Assembly: GCF_016545825.1 (NCBI RefSeq)
Contig: NC_052614.1
Location: forward strand, 12,294,559-12,358,558
Direction: 5' to 3'
Length of the DNA: 64,000 nt
Source of the DNA: Eucalyptus grandis
Lineage: Eukaryota > Streptophyta > Magnoliopsida > Myrtales > Myrtaceae
The position numbers were made by a program, and so were the translations under genes. Below the pieces are notes generated by a model. The model did no database searches. It was not told where the DNA came from and was given only the letters and a program-made list of their open reading frames with translations. How positions within the stretch are numbered: position 1 is the first letter of the stretch; each line of letters opens with the position of its first letter. This document shows positions 45,123 to 56,200 of the stretch, in pieces.

Positions 45123-46460
45123 ATGGCTAGTATGCTAGCACTAGGGCTGATGGAAGGGCAAAGCAATACCAGACCACCCTACTTTGATGGAAAGGATTAC
45201 AACATTTGGAAGAACAAGATGAAAGCTTTCCTACGATCAAAGGATCCTCCGGAATGGGACGTTGTAGAAAAAGGAATTACTCCTACCACCGCATCGCCTA
45301 CGAAAGAGGAAAAGAAACCGATGAAACCAATGGAATGTCTCGGGAAGAAATAATCAAGAGACAAACACTCGATGCAAAAGCAATTTACTCCTTATATTGT
45401 GCTTTATCACCAACTGAATATAATAGAATATCTTCTTGTGGTACAGCAAAGAAGTTTGGGACAGATTGCATATCACCTATGAAGGAACAGTCGAGTGAAG
45501 GAAATAAGAATCAACATTCTTCTTGGTCAATACAAAGCCTTCGAGAATGAAACCAGGAGAATCTATATCGACATGTTTAGTCGTTTTACGAGATATTGTG
45601 AATGGTCTTGAAAATCAAAGTCAACCAACTTCTGATCCCATGAAGGTAAACAAGCTCTTTGCGTGGACTCTCCGAGGATTGGAATCACATAAAGACTTCG
45701 ATAAGAGAGATGCGAGAGAATTATGCCACTATCTCGTCGACGAGCTAATTGGAACTCTTCGGTCTTATGAAGTGGAAAGGATCAATGAAGATGAAGATCC
45801 AAAAGGTAAGAAATCCATTGTGTTAAAATCAAATGATGATTCCGATGATACGATTCTGAAGATGATATGGACGATGAGGAGCTTGCTCTCATGATAAGAA
45901 AATTCAGAAAACTGAATAAAAAAGGAAGAATGTTCAACACAAAGAAACAAAGCTTTCAAAGACAGCGAGATCAAGTCTGATGATGAGGAACCAAACAAAG
46001 ACGTGAGTTCCGCTTTGAATGTAAGAAAAAGGGACACATCGGACCCAACCTGTCCTCTTCGAAGAAGAAGAGAGGAAAAGCTGAAAAATTTCGAAAATCT
46101 CTCAAAGCCGAAACACGGGTGACACGGAGTGTGAAGAAAGTGATAATGAATATGCCAATCTATGTCGATGGCACAATCATACTCGGACTCGAATCGGACT
46201 CGAGACCCGGTGAATTTGAGGCAAGTAATTTTAAAATTCCTGTCAAAGTTTTTAAATATATTGATGAACTATGCTTTAGTCTTAAGACTTCTCTCAAAAG
46301 AATTTCCGAACTAAAAAAAGAAAACTCAGCTCTAAAACAAAAGGAAAATGTTTTAGCAGAAAAAGTTAAAAGTCTGGACTTATCTGTTTCCAATCTTAAA
46401 GAAAATGTTTTTTTTTTAAAACAGACTTATCAAATATATCAAAGAAATTTTCAATAGGGT
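45123..46460 (+). pseudogene. SIRE-2 gag
   Basis: ATG 45123 (MASMLALGLMEGQ) with RPPYFDGKDYNIWKNKMKAFLRSKDPPEWDVVEKG, a UBN2-type copia gag start. After a frameshift near 45300: SLYCALSPTEYNRISSCGTAK, another shift near 45460, then LVVLRDIVNGLENQ and a DE-rich segment. The knuckle C-KKKGHIGPN at about 46020-46055 is broken at its last cysteine. A lysine-rich coiled-coil-like tail follows (46230-46450). Compared with SIRE-1, the breaks are small indels, not large deletions. Confidence 0.82.
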
Positions 46461-46812
46461 CTGAAAAACTTGAGAAAATTCTTTCAAAGACAAAGACCTT
46501 ACTTCAATAAGTCCGGTCTAGGTATGACAGAAGAAACAATTCCCTTGATTGATTTTCCTAAAGTAAAAGAAAGAATTAAGAAAAGACTCTCGAGTGAGGT
46601 TTACAAAAATCACTTCAAGAAAGTTTTTGTTAAATCTGTAGGTAGAAATGCTCTAAAATGTTCAAATGCAACAGTCCGGATCACTTTGAAAAAGAGTGTC
46701 CTATGGTTTGGAAACCTGTTAAGAAAATATGGGCTAATCACACGCTTATGTTACTAACACCACAGGACCCAAGAAAGTTTGGGTACCAAAGAAAGCTTGA
46801 GATTTTTTTTAA

Positions 46813-47400
46813 ATGCAGGTCACCGTCAAGAAAAAGGTAAAGTGGTATCTTGACAGTGGATGCTCAAGACACATGACAGGAGACTCAAAATGCTTCATAA
46901 AGCTTGCTCAAGTAAATGGTGGAAAAGTTTCATTTGGAGGAAACAACAAAGGAAGTATTGTGGGATTTGGAACTGTGAAAATTGGAAATCTCACAATAAG
47001 TAATGTTTCCTTAGTGGAAGGACTCAATTACAATCTTCTCAAAGCATTAGTCAACGTGTGATCTTTTGGTTTCAAGATCTTCTTTCAAGAAGGAATATGT
47101 TACTGGAATCGGTAAAGACTCTACTCGTCTTTCATGGGTCGTAGACATGGAAACATCTATCTTCTGGATGTGAAACCAAATGAATCGCAATGTTTTATCT
47201 CAATTCAAGACGAAGCAAGCATGGCACGAAAGCTTGGTCACGTCAACATGAAGCAATTAGCCAAAATCTCATCAAAACAAACTTGTTCGAGGACTACCCA
47301 GTTACCTTATCAAAAGACGATCCATGTACTCCATGTATTCTGGGAAAACAGGTAAGAAATTCATTTAAGCCAATAAATCATGTCTCTACTAATCATGTAC
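46813..47400 (+). pseudogene. SIRE-2 protease and gag-pre-integrase region
   Basis: The protease core KWYLDSGCSRHMTGDSKCF (46840-46900) keeps the DSG triad. FGNNKG-type and GFGTVKIGNLTISNVSLVEGLNYNLL segments follow. A frameshift near 47050 precedes the pre-integrase zinc-binding region (ARKLGHVNMKQL at 47225; CTPCILGKQ at 47325 in another frame). In SIRE-1 the equivalent stretch is cut at NVSL by the foreign block. Confidence 0.82.
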
Positions 47401-48110
47401 TACGCTTGCTGCATATGGATCTCTTCGGACCAACCAGAACACGAGTATTGGAGGTAAGAAATATTGCCTAGTAATTGTGGACGATTACTCCCGTTTTACT
47501 TGGGTATGTTTCCTTGCAAGTAAGTCCGAAACCTTCTCGTATTTTGAAAAGTTTGCTAAAAAGGTTCAAAATGAAAAATGATGTGTTATCTCTTGTATAA
47601 GAACAGATCATGGAGGTGAATTTGAAAATCAAGATTTTACAAAATTTTGTGATGAATCTGGCTTTAATCATGTGTTCTCCTCTCCATATACTCCTCAGCA
47701 AAATGGAGTTGTGGAAAGAAAAAACAAACATCTCTTCGGAAATGGCTAGAACTATTTTAATAGAAAGCAAGATTTCTTCACGATTTTGGGCTGAAGTTCA
47801 ATTTCAACAGCTTGTTATATCATCAATAGAGTCTTCTTAAGACCTATTCTAGAGAAACCCCTTATGAATTGTTCAAAGATAAGAAGCCTATTGTTTCATA
47901 TTTTCATGTATTTGGTTGCAAATGTTTTATATTGAAAAATGCAAAAGATCGAGTTGGTAAGTTTGAAAAAAAGATCGATGAAGGTATCTTCCTTGGATAT
48001 TCTACATCAAGCAAAGCCTTCAGAGTCTATAACAAGAAGAGCCAGTCTATGGAGGAGTCAATGAATGTCAAATTTCAAGACTCAACACAAGATGAATCAA
48101 GTCAGACTCA
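47401..48110 (+). pseudogene. SIRE-2 integrase
   Basis: Copia integrase core in pieces. HMDLFGPTRT holds the first aspartate (47415). VDDYSRFTWV is at 47475-47510. RTDHGGEFENQDF holds the second aspartate (47600-47640). PQQNGVVERKN holds the glutamate (47690-47720). Then ACYIINRVFLRP-type words and FHVFGCKCFI-KN with GKFEKKIDEGIFLGYS (47900-48000). TGA at 47580 and several shifts interrupt it. This module is absent from SIRE-1. Confidence 0.85.
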
Positions 48111-50090
48111 TCAAGAAGAGTCTAAACCTGCTCCAGACCTTCCAAAGCTTACAACTCAAGAAGCATCTCAGACTCTGGAAAACCAGCATCAGGATGTTCG
48201 TGAAGATTCAATCAAAGAGAGAGATCATCAAACAGACAAATCAACAAGTAACTGGAAGCATAAGTCCAGTCATCCCAAAGATCTTATAATCGGCGAAATT
48301 AATGAAGGAATTCGCACCAGATCCAAAAGGCAAGAAGAGTCTAGTGATGTAGCTCTTGTTTAAAATTGAACCAAAAGCATAGAAGAAGCTTTGTCGATGA
48401 AAGCTGGATTAAAGCTATGCAAGAAGAGCTCGGGCAGTTCGGCATTAATGATGTCCGGGAATTGACATCCAAACCAAAAGGTAAAACTGTTATTGGAGCT
48501 AAATGGGTGTTCGAAACAAGATGAATGAGAAAGGAAAAGTCGTACGAAACAAAGCAAGACTCGTGGCCAAAGGATATACGCAAGAAGAAGGAATAGACTA
48601 TGATGAGACTTACGCTCCAAAGTAGCAAGGTTAGAAGCTATTCGACTATTACTTGCGTTTGCTTGTTATAAGAATTTCAGGTTATTCCAAATGGACGTCA
48701 AAAGCGCCTTCCTAAATGGATTTATCCATGAGGAAGTTTATGTGGAACAACCACCGGGATTTGAAGACCCAAAGAAGCCGACTCGGTCTTGGGAGCGAAA
48801 AGGCTTTGTATGGTTTAAAGCAAGCACCTCGAGCTTGGTACGACCATTAAGTAAGTTTTTAATACAAAATGGTTTTGTCAAAGGTAAAGTAGATACGAAT
48901 TTATTTATCAAAAGGAAATCAAAAGTTTCTTACTTGTTCAAATATATGTGGATGACATTATTTTCGGATCTTCAAATGAAAATATGTGCAAGAAATTTTC
49001 TAAGTCTATGCGGGATGAATTTGAAATGAGTATGATGGGAGAGTTAACATTCTTTCTTGGTCTTCAAATAAAACAATTGAAGGAAGGAACTTTTATTTAT
49101 CAAGAAAAATATGTTAATGATCTTATCAAAAGATTTGGACTAGAGAAGTGCAAAAAGACCGACATACCGATGTCAAGTTCTTTGAAGATAGACAAAGATG
49201 AAGAAGGGAAGAAAGTTGATCAAAAGTCATGCAGAGCATCATTGGTTCACTTCTTTATCTTACCGCTTCTAGACCTGACATCTTGTTGAGTGTTTGCATC
49301 TGTGCAAGGTTTCAATCGGATCCTAGAGAATCCCATCTCGGTCTTTGCGAAACGCATCATTAAATACGTGGCTTTATCATCAAGCATCGGTCTTTGGTAT
49401 CCTAAGAAGGGAGACTTTAATCTTCAGGATATCCAAACGCAGATCTGGCCGATTGCGAGTTGATAGAAAGAGCACTTCGGGGAACTTGCCGCTTGCTTGG
49501 AAGCGGGGACGGTGTCTTGGTTTTCAAGGAAACAAAGCACTGTGTCTCTTTCAACAACAGAAGCAGAGTATGTAGCCCTGGGAAGCTGCTATTCACAAAT
49601 TCTATGGATAAAACAACAGCTAAGAGACTTTGAAGTTGAAGACTCATGCACGGAGATTAATTGCGACAACACCAGCACTATCAACCTCACCAAAAATCCA
49701 ATTCTCCACTTAAGAGCAAAGCATATAGAGATTCGACATCATTTTATTAGAGATCATGTTCAAAATGGAGATGTTTCAATTCAATTTGTTGACTCAAAGA
49801 ATCAACTGGCTGATATATTCACAAAGCCTTTGGAGAAAAATCAATTTGAGTCTATACGGTCCGGACTCAACATTCGAGGTATGAGGATATCAAAGTCTAA
49901 AGACTTTCGGACTCAGACTTACAAGACTTTATCTGAAAGACAGTCTTGGTACGTCCGTCAGACTGTAAGTCTTTCTCCCTTGAATCTCATCTTGAAAAGG
50001 TACGATCATCAGACTGTGTTTAAATTGTTGCTATATTTAATTGACGTAAATATTGCATCGCTTCATTTTCAAAAGGGAAGTTATTTTTGA
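48111..50090 (+). pseudogene. SIRE-2 reverse transcriptase and RNase H
   Basis: Linker with NWKHKSSHPKDLIIGEINEGIRTRSK (48260-48330), also present in SIRE-1, then RT. GAKWVF and [20 protein letters not shown] occur with shifts. Next come FRLFQMDVKSAFLNGFIHEEVYVEQPPGFE (48680-48770), the catalytic YVDDIIFGS (48942-48968, intact) and FFLGLQIKQLKEGTF. RNase H reads RKSTSG, VSWFSRKQSTVSLSTTEAEYVAL, CDNTSTINLTKNP and LADIFTKPLEK (49500-49850). Frameshifts near 48395, 48520, 48625, 48800, 48945, 49225 and 49420-49500 break it. Confidence 0.87.
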
Positions 50091-50331
50091 AATAGCTATT
50101 TTTGCGGGAAAAAACAGTTATTTTGAAAAGGCATATTTTTATTTCCTATGTGACGGTTCGTTTACCCTTCTTTTTAACCGATCGTGCACTGTCGATTCCT
50201 CTTCACTTTTCTCTCAAAAACCCTAGAAAGCATCTATCTTCCATTCCCGTTTGTCTTCTTCGTTCAATCCTCAAAAAGTTGTCATCTTTCTTGGGAAAGT
50301 CAAGCAAGGAATCTTCCAAAAACTGAGAAAG

Positions 50332-52394
50332 ATGTCATCTTCAAGAAAGTCCTCAAGAATCGCAAGTAGGGGACCACGGCGGATGAGTGAGGGGCCTACG
50401 AACTTCGATCTTACGAAGATGAAGTGACTCCAGAACGACAAAGCGAGCCCACAACATTCTCAACAGCGTCATTCTCCTCCATCTAGTCCTCAAGGCGTTG
50501 ATCATCAACAACGGGAAGAAATCATCGAGGATGCGGACCACCTTAAGAGTTCAAAAGCCCGCTTATATTTACCGGTTATATCGTGCCCTAAAAGGAATTC
50601 GTACTCCTTTGAAATACATTGATGAATTTCTTAAAGACAAAAGGACATGGGAACGAATATATCTTTCTGAAAAAAATGGAAAGTTTGGGAATTGCTCGAA
50701 AAGGGGTGGCTGAGGAGACCCTTGCAAATATCCCAAGTGATCCTCGTGACTGGGGGCCGAATCTTGTAGATGGGAATGATGATGATAAATTATACAGTCA
50801 ATTTCAACCGAAAATGGGTGTTGCGGTTGAAAATCAAGGAAAAATGGGAGATTTATTCAGATCAAATGAGCAAAAGGATCTGTACTCGAAATTGCTTTGA
50901 AGCGTGGGGTAATAAACCTAGGAGTGTGGATTTTGATTTTCTCGGATGCGGTGAATGTGAACTTGAGGGAAAAGTTCAGTTATCTTCAACTTGAAAAATT
51001 CTGCTCGACTCTACGAGGCATATCTTTAATGCTTGCATATTTCTATTCAAATCTAAGCTTTTTGGATGCGAATAGATTCTCTTTCAGCGTAAAAGACCAA
51101 AACTATGTTGTGGATATGAATATGCTAGCGAGATGTGTTAGAAGTCGAAAGAGGAAGATATCAAACAATCAAAGTTTCCATTGCTCGGGCCACACTTGAA
51201 CTAGTGAAGGACGGGAGAACATGAAAAGATCACCTACTTAAGGATGGGTGCATTCAACATCTTGCTTCACAAGATTGTGATTAATTGCCTCGACCGAAAT
51301 CAACTTCCAAGACTCGATGTCTCAAGTTCGGAGGCCAAGCCGATGTATGCCATTCTTTTTGGAAAAAGGTTTTCTCTCCTCACACTTTGTGATGTTTCAC
51401 ATGTATAGAGCAATGATGAAGGACGAGAGGTCAACTCCCTTACCCAAGCCTTGTTACGAAGTTATTCGGACATCTGAATATTCAGCCTCCACAAATCTTT
51501 GTGTTCGACCATGCGATCATATGGTGGTAGGTCTGAAAATGGTTACCAAAATGCGTCCGAAGGAACTGAGCAAGGAGTTGGAGAAATTCAAGGAGAAGAC
51601 TCTGCAAAATCTCATCAAATATCTTCTGCAGCTAAAGAAAAGGGAAGGAGCCCATGGTTGCTCCATCCAAGAGAAGAAGAGCTCTCCTCGTTGAGGATGA
51701 AGATGATGAGGAAGACATCACCATCTCTGCATTGGCCTTGAAGAATTTAAGTCGTCCTGTTCCACAGCAAGATTCGGAACAAATGACAAAAGAAGCATAG
51801 GAGAAGGAAACAGAAGAATTAGAAGCTGAAAAAGAAACAGAGGAGGAAAGACCGAAGAAGAAAGAAGAGAAGAAGGAGAACATGAGGAACACTCTTCTCC
51901 ACCCGTAGGCATGAAACGAGGGGGAGATCGGGAGAAAGGAGTGAATTTTTCATGTCCCGATGCAAGTGAAGGAGTCGATCGCTCACCGGACCTAGAGGAT
52001 GTTTATGCATCTCGGTTTCCGAAGAAGGTCATGAAGTGTCATCGCCAAACCTGCAAGATTATGCTGATCTACCATCATCTGCATTTACTCCATCGATCGA
52101 GCCGAAGCAAGTACTCGGATCGATAATGGAGCAGATTTTCGCGAGAATCGTGGATATTCTCTTGGAGATGCGAGGTCGATTTATGCCTTGGGATGCGAAG
52201 TTCAAAGCTTGAAGAATGAAGGTCAAGCTTCTTCCCCGTTCATTGAATGATAAAATGCAAGCCCTCTCTATTAAGAATCAGTCAATGCCAAAAGTGAGGA
52301 GATTGCACAACTAAAGGAAGACTTTAAGAGGCTAGAAGGTATCGTTCAGTCTATGGAAGATTTCCAGCTTGTCCGCGTTCCCAAGCAATCTTGA
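50332..52394 (+). pseudogene. SIRE-2 third ORF ('env-like'), broken
   Basis: ATG 50332 (MSSSRKSSRIASRG), stop TGA 52392-52394 after a QLVRVPKQS-like end. It matches the SIRE-1 third ORF along its length: basic N-terminus; MESLGIA at 50676; YFYSNLSFLDANRFSFSVKDQNYVVDM at 51040-51120; MYRAMMKDE near 51400; KRKGRSPW-type basic stretch before an acidic run at 51630-51720; glutamate/lysine-rich region 51780-51890; and a final coiled-coil-like part (EEIAQLKEDFKRLEGIV). At least eight frame breaks. No obvious membrane anchor. The shared start, end and domain order in both copies argue that this was a real gene of the family. Confidence 0.75.
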
Positions 52395-52772
52395 CTTCAT
52401 CTCATCCTTTTTAATGATGACAAAAAGGGGGAGAGATGCAAGATTTGATCAAAAACTTTTCATTCATTAAACTCTTTGTCTCGTTGGATTGTTTTGTGGT
52501 TTGTGGTTTGAACTGTTTGACTTTGTTTTGTGTCTGGATGAGAACCGATCTAGACTTGGACTTGATCGCTTCTATTAACCAATATTGATATCTTATGAAT
52601 GGCTTAATCATATACTTTTGGACTAACCTATTTTTTGTGGTTGCAGATTCTAGTGTTATTACATTTAGCCATTTATCTCTATAAGATATGCATATGTGTT
52701 TGAGGAATGTTTTGCGGGTCAAAGATATCCAAATCTGCGGAAAGTTACTGTCACCATCAAAAAGGGGGAGAT
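52395..52772 (+). promoter_or_regulatory. SIRE-2 3' non-coding region with two polypurine tracts
   Basis: AAAAAGGGGGAGA at 52422-52434, just after the third-ORF stop, and again at 52759-52772 next to the 3' LTR, 337 bp apart. The second is the functional position; the first matches the extra tract in SIRE-1. Confidence 0.8.
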
Positions 52773-53699
52773 TGTTGGAGAAATCTTCTTGAAGTGTTTT
52801 GAAGTTGACAAAACGATTCTATCGCTAGTCTAAAGGCTTGCGAGACTCTATTATTTAAAGTCGAAGACCTCCGGACAGCGGACTCAAGACTCAAAGTCTA
52901 TCCTCATTGGAGTCTCTAATCCATTGAAGAAAGGTTATCCAGAACTGTATGTTTCGTTAAGGATTTGACCTTATCAACTGGAGAATATCTCGTGGCTGGA
53001 GAAGACATAATGGAGTCCTTTGATTGATCGAAGATTGACTCGATAATTGAAGATCCGGTGATTGCCTAAGTATTATTGGAAGGTTCTACTTATGGAAACC
53101 GAGATCCCGATTGTATGGGCGAACGAGATTGATGGGCTATCAACACGTTCCTTTAATATCTTGAACAATCTTCCTAATTGATTCCGTCCAACGGGTAGAT
53201 TGGAGGAATTCCTTTGGTAAGTGCCAACGGGTATGATGGCATAAAGGAGTATATAAGGAAGACTGTCTTAGTTGTTCAAGGTGTGCGCGATAGAAAAATT
53301 CCAAAGTCTGAAGCTCCTATTTGTTTAGATCAATCCTTTGAGCGAATATTTGTATACAAAAGAGAGTCTATATTTGTGAGAAACCTTGATGAGGTGTGGT
53401 AGAATATCTACACTGTGGAATCAAGGCAAAGCTGTGCTGTAACTTCTCTTTTGATCATAGTGAAATCCAGCCGGTGGGCTGTCAGTGCGGAAGAGTGGAC
53501 GTAGGCTTGGAATAAGCCGAACCACTATAAATCCTGTGTTCAATTTTCTCTCCATCATTCTCTCTACCTCGATCGTATTTCATTTTGTTAATTAAGAGAG
53601 AATTTACTTTCTATCATATGCTAAGAATCGATTCCGTATTTCAATAAATTGTTTATGCACCTATTCACCCCCCTCTAGGTACTCATACTAACAATATCA
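52773..53699 (+). repeat. SIRE-2 3' LTR
   Basis: 927 bp. Close to the 5' LTR except in the first about 160 bp, where CAGACT/AGTCTG words are altered (see findings). Confidence 0.93.
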
Positions 53700-54850
53700 G
53701 AAGGCAACACTCTTCCGCTGGGTACGAATTCAACGAGACCTCGATGATGGGAAGCAGGGACTGCCGCGGTGGAGTGGTGCCCGGATAAGACTTGTCTTGG
53801 CGAAGTGGCGTTGGTTTGACGAGCCTCGAAGTTGCGTCGAGGGGAGCAACGATGTCGAGAAAGAAGCTCTAGCGCCACTGGTAGAGGTGGTATCGTTGCG
53901 GCTCGGACGACACAGAAGTGACGGCGTGTGCGAAACAGCAGGAATTCGCTCGTTGCAGCAACAGGTGATAGCAGGGACTGGAGGGTGACGGCTCCTCGTC
54001 GTCAAGAGCGGCGGCGACGTGAGACCCGTTGTGGAGGGCTTAGTAGTCGGTGGTAGAATGATGGATACTCGCGGAACAGAGCAAAACGTTCAAGAATGCT
54101 GATGACGATAGGAGCGGCACGAACAAGGAGGCATCGTCGATTGCGGAACGGTGGGGCGTCAGGCCAAGGTGTCAAGGGGCGTCGTCACTCGGTCAAAGAT
54201 GACTGAAGAAGAACCCTACGTTCTGCTCTGTTTCCTTACCTCTCATTGCTTTTCTTGAATTTTCCCTTGCGTGTGTCGACAACTTTTGACCTCGCGTTTT
54301 TCTCCTTTCTCTCTCGGAATTTTGGCAGTGTATGTCAATGTACGTAGCCGTGTGTTTCAATGTAATGTGGCCTCCACCGAAACCCTACATGAGTAACTTT
54401 TTTATAGGCCAAAAATTAGGATTTTGATTTCCTTTTCAAATCAGCATCTACGAAGATTTCTTTTTCGCACGCAATATTACTTTTTTTATTTTCCACATCT
54501 CCTGATTTTATCGCCTAAAGATAAGATTGCAACCCGATTTTCTTAAATTCCAAAGATCCACTGTAATATCATTTTAAATCTCCATTTAAGTAATTTTTGT
54601 CATTAAAAGAAAATGGGCTCAGGCTAATTTACTTGCTTCGTGGGCTTAGTCCGACCTGCCAAATTAAAGTTTCTAAAGCATCAATTTGAACCCATCCGTC
54701 ACTGGCCCAATGTAAATGCAAATTAAAAATAAATGCACCTAAAACTATATGCTATGCAATTGATACTTTTTTCAGGGATAAAATTAACTCCTAATTTTTA
54801 ATGTGATAAATGACTAAACGGGTCGCCAAAATTTAGGTGTCAACACAACA

Positions 54851-55473
54851 TACTATTTGGATATCGAAAGGGCGCTAATAGAAATATTAGCGTAACCCAA
54901 GTCCTCGAACCTAGATATCTGGTTGCGTAGAAATCGATGGAACACTCTCGACCCTCAATTGGGTTTTCTAGCCAACCCCCAAAATGAAGCTAGTGGCGAC
55001 TCCCGTCTATTTTTAGATTGTCATAAACAACTAGACCGTATAAATAAACTCGTCGTGCGGGGTATGCATTTCAATGAAACTCACCATAGTCTAGCATACT
55101 CGATATGGGAGTAACCCAAAGGATGAAGTGATGCCACCTTATGGGCGAGGTGTACTGTTGAGAGGGCTACCATGGTAAAGGTACCCTTAAATCTAGTATC
55201 CACACTCGACCCCTTCTTCTAAGGTGTGTCACTCGTGTGGGTATGGATCGCGACACTCCGCTGTCACGTGGAATACGAGCTTTAGATAGCTCACGATCTC
55301 GTGGACGGAACTCATGAGAGTCTTGATCCAAAAGGCAAGGTGATGACGTCTTTTGGAACGCGAGCTGTGAGAGAACTCTTATGATCAAGTACCCCTAAAC
55401 CCGACATTTCCCCCTTTTTTTTCTCTCCTTGTGATGATGAGGGATTCGAGGGCAGCGAGATCGGGTCGCGACA
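54851..55473 (+). repeat. Tat-1 3' LTR, distal 623 bp
   Basis: Continuation of 36442-42126 after the solo LTR. Contains AGTGGCGACTCC-type words common to the ends of Tat LTRs and closes with GGGTCGCGACA at 55473. Confidence 0.8.
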
Positions 55474-55559
55474 AAGCCTGAAGATTTGAAGTGAAAGAAA
55501 TTTGTGATGTGGTTATATTGTTAACGAACTATTAGATCAACAAAAAAAAAAAAAGTGCA

Positions 55560-56100
55560 GTTCAGTATGACTATCAAAGAAACCACAAAACTTGCAAAGT
55601 TGTCACGATTTCCTTCGAGAAAGAGTGCTAGATTTAAACTAACAGTTATTGATGACTATTTGAAAAAGATGTGGGTGTTTGTGCTTAGGTACAAGTTTGA
55701 TGTGATTGTGAGGATCATGTAGTTGAGAGCTGTGATTGAAAATGAGACTAGTAAAACAATCGTACATGTGCAGATTGATAGTAACATGGAATTTTGCTCA
55801 AAGCTGTTAAATGAATTGTGCATGAAAGAAAACATAGTGAGACACTACACTAATACCAATGAACCACAACATATTGCAGAATTGATAAGCAAAATATTAT
55901 AAGAGATGGCCCATATAATACTCTCTAGTGCTAGTATGGCTAGGAAATTCTTAGCAGATGCGCTTAGTATTGCGAATCACCTCATGAATAGATCCCCATC
56001 GATTTTGATTGGATCTCAGACTCCAAAAGAACCATGGTCAGGTAACGTTACTGATTATTTTGTTCTTAGAATATTTAGTTGCCCATGTTATATTCAAGTT
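55560..56100 (+). pseudogene. Copia integrase core, relic
   Basis: Copia integrase in pieces: KMWVFVLRYKFDVIV, IQIDSNMEFCSKLLNELC (second catalytic position; D retained in DSN), RHYTNTNEPQHIAEL (normally TPQQNGVAER, so the glutamate region is lost), then an ARKFLADALSIANHLMNRSPS stretch and PKEPWSGNVTDYFVLRIFSCPCY, after which the N gap begins. TAG at 55720 and TAA at 55899 are in frame. Confidence 0.75.
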
Positions 56101-56200
56101 NNNNNNNNNNNNNNNNNNNNNNNNNNNNNNNNNNNNNNNNNNNNNNNNNNNNNNNNNNNNNNNNNNNNNNNNNNNNNNNNNNNNNNNNNNNNNNNNNNNN
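56101..56200. other. Assembly gap (100 N)
   Basis: Exactly 100 Ns, so its true size is probably unknown. ORF-like runs across it are artefacts. Confidence 1.

Larger units (their letters stand above)
44129..53699 (+). mobile_element. SIRE-2: Sirevirus-lineage copia element with third ORF
   Basis: A 9571-bp element. LTRs are 44129-45060 and 52773-53699, TG...CA. The exact duplication GAAGG is at 44124-44128 and 53700-53704. PBS, gag, protease, integrase, RT, RNase H, third ORF and two polypurine tracts follow in order. It is the same family as SIRE-1. All domains are present, but the frame is broken by many one- or two-base changes. Confidence 0.93.
42127..54845 (-). mobile_element. Solo LTR of the Tat-2 family, minus strand, split by SIRE-2
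   Basis: Own sequence 42127-44128 and 53705-54845, about 3.14 kb after removing one SIRE-2 duplication, close to the 3025-bp Tat-2 LTR. The + strand starts TGTCGCGACCAAA and ends TTTAGGTGTCAACA, the reverse of the Tat-2 LTR ends. The duplication CAACA is exact at 42122-42126 and 54846-54850. No internal element sequence is present, so unequal recombination between LTRs probably removed it. Confidence 0.88.
1..55473 (+). mobile_element. Tat-1: Ty3/gypsy Tat/Ogre-lineage LTR retrotransposon, interrupted by three nested insertions
   Basis: Backbone element of the window. Its own sequence is 1-2021, 19511-23799, 33774-42126 and 54851-55473; the 5' LTR and start of gag lie upstream. Seen in order: gag C-terminus, protease, an intron, RT, RNase H, a second RNase H, integrase, a long 3' UTR with tandem repeats, a polypurine tract and a 3' LTR ending in GTCGCGACA at 55473. 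The second RNase H domain is a hallmark of the Tat lineage. The intron between protease and RT and the LTR of about 6.3 kb (5685 + 623 bp) point to the Ogre branch. Every coding block carries stops or frameshifts, so the copy is defective. Five bases at 55474-55478 (aagcc) are the expected right target-site duplication; the left partner is outside the window. Confidence 0.88.
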
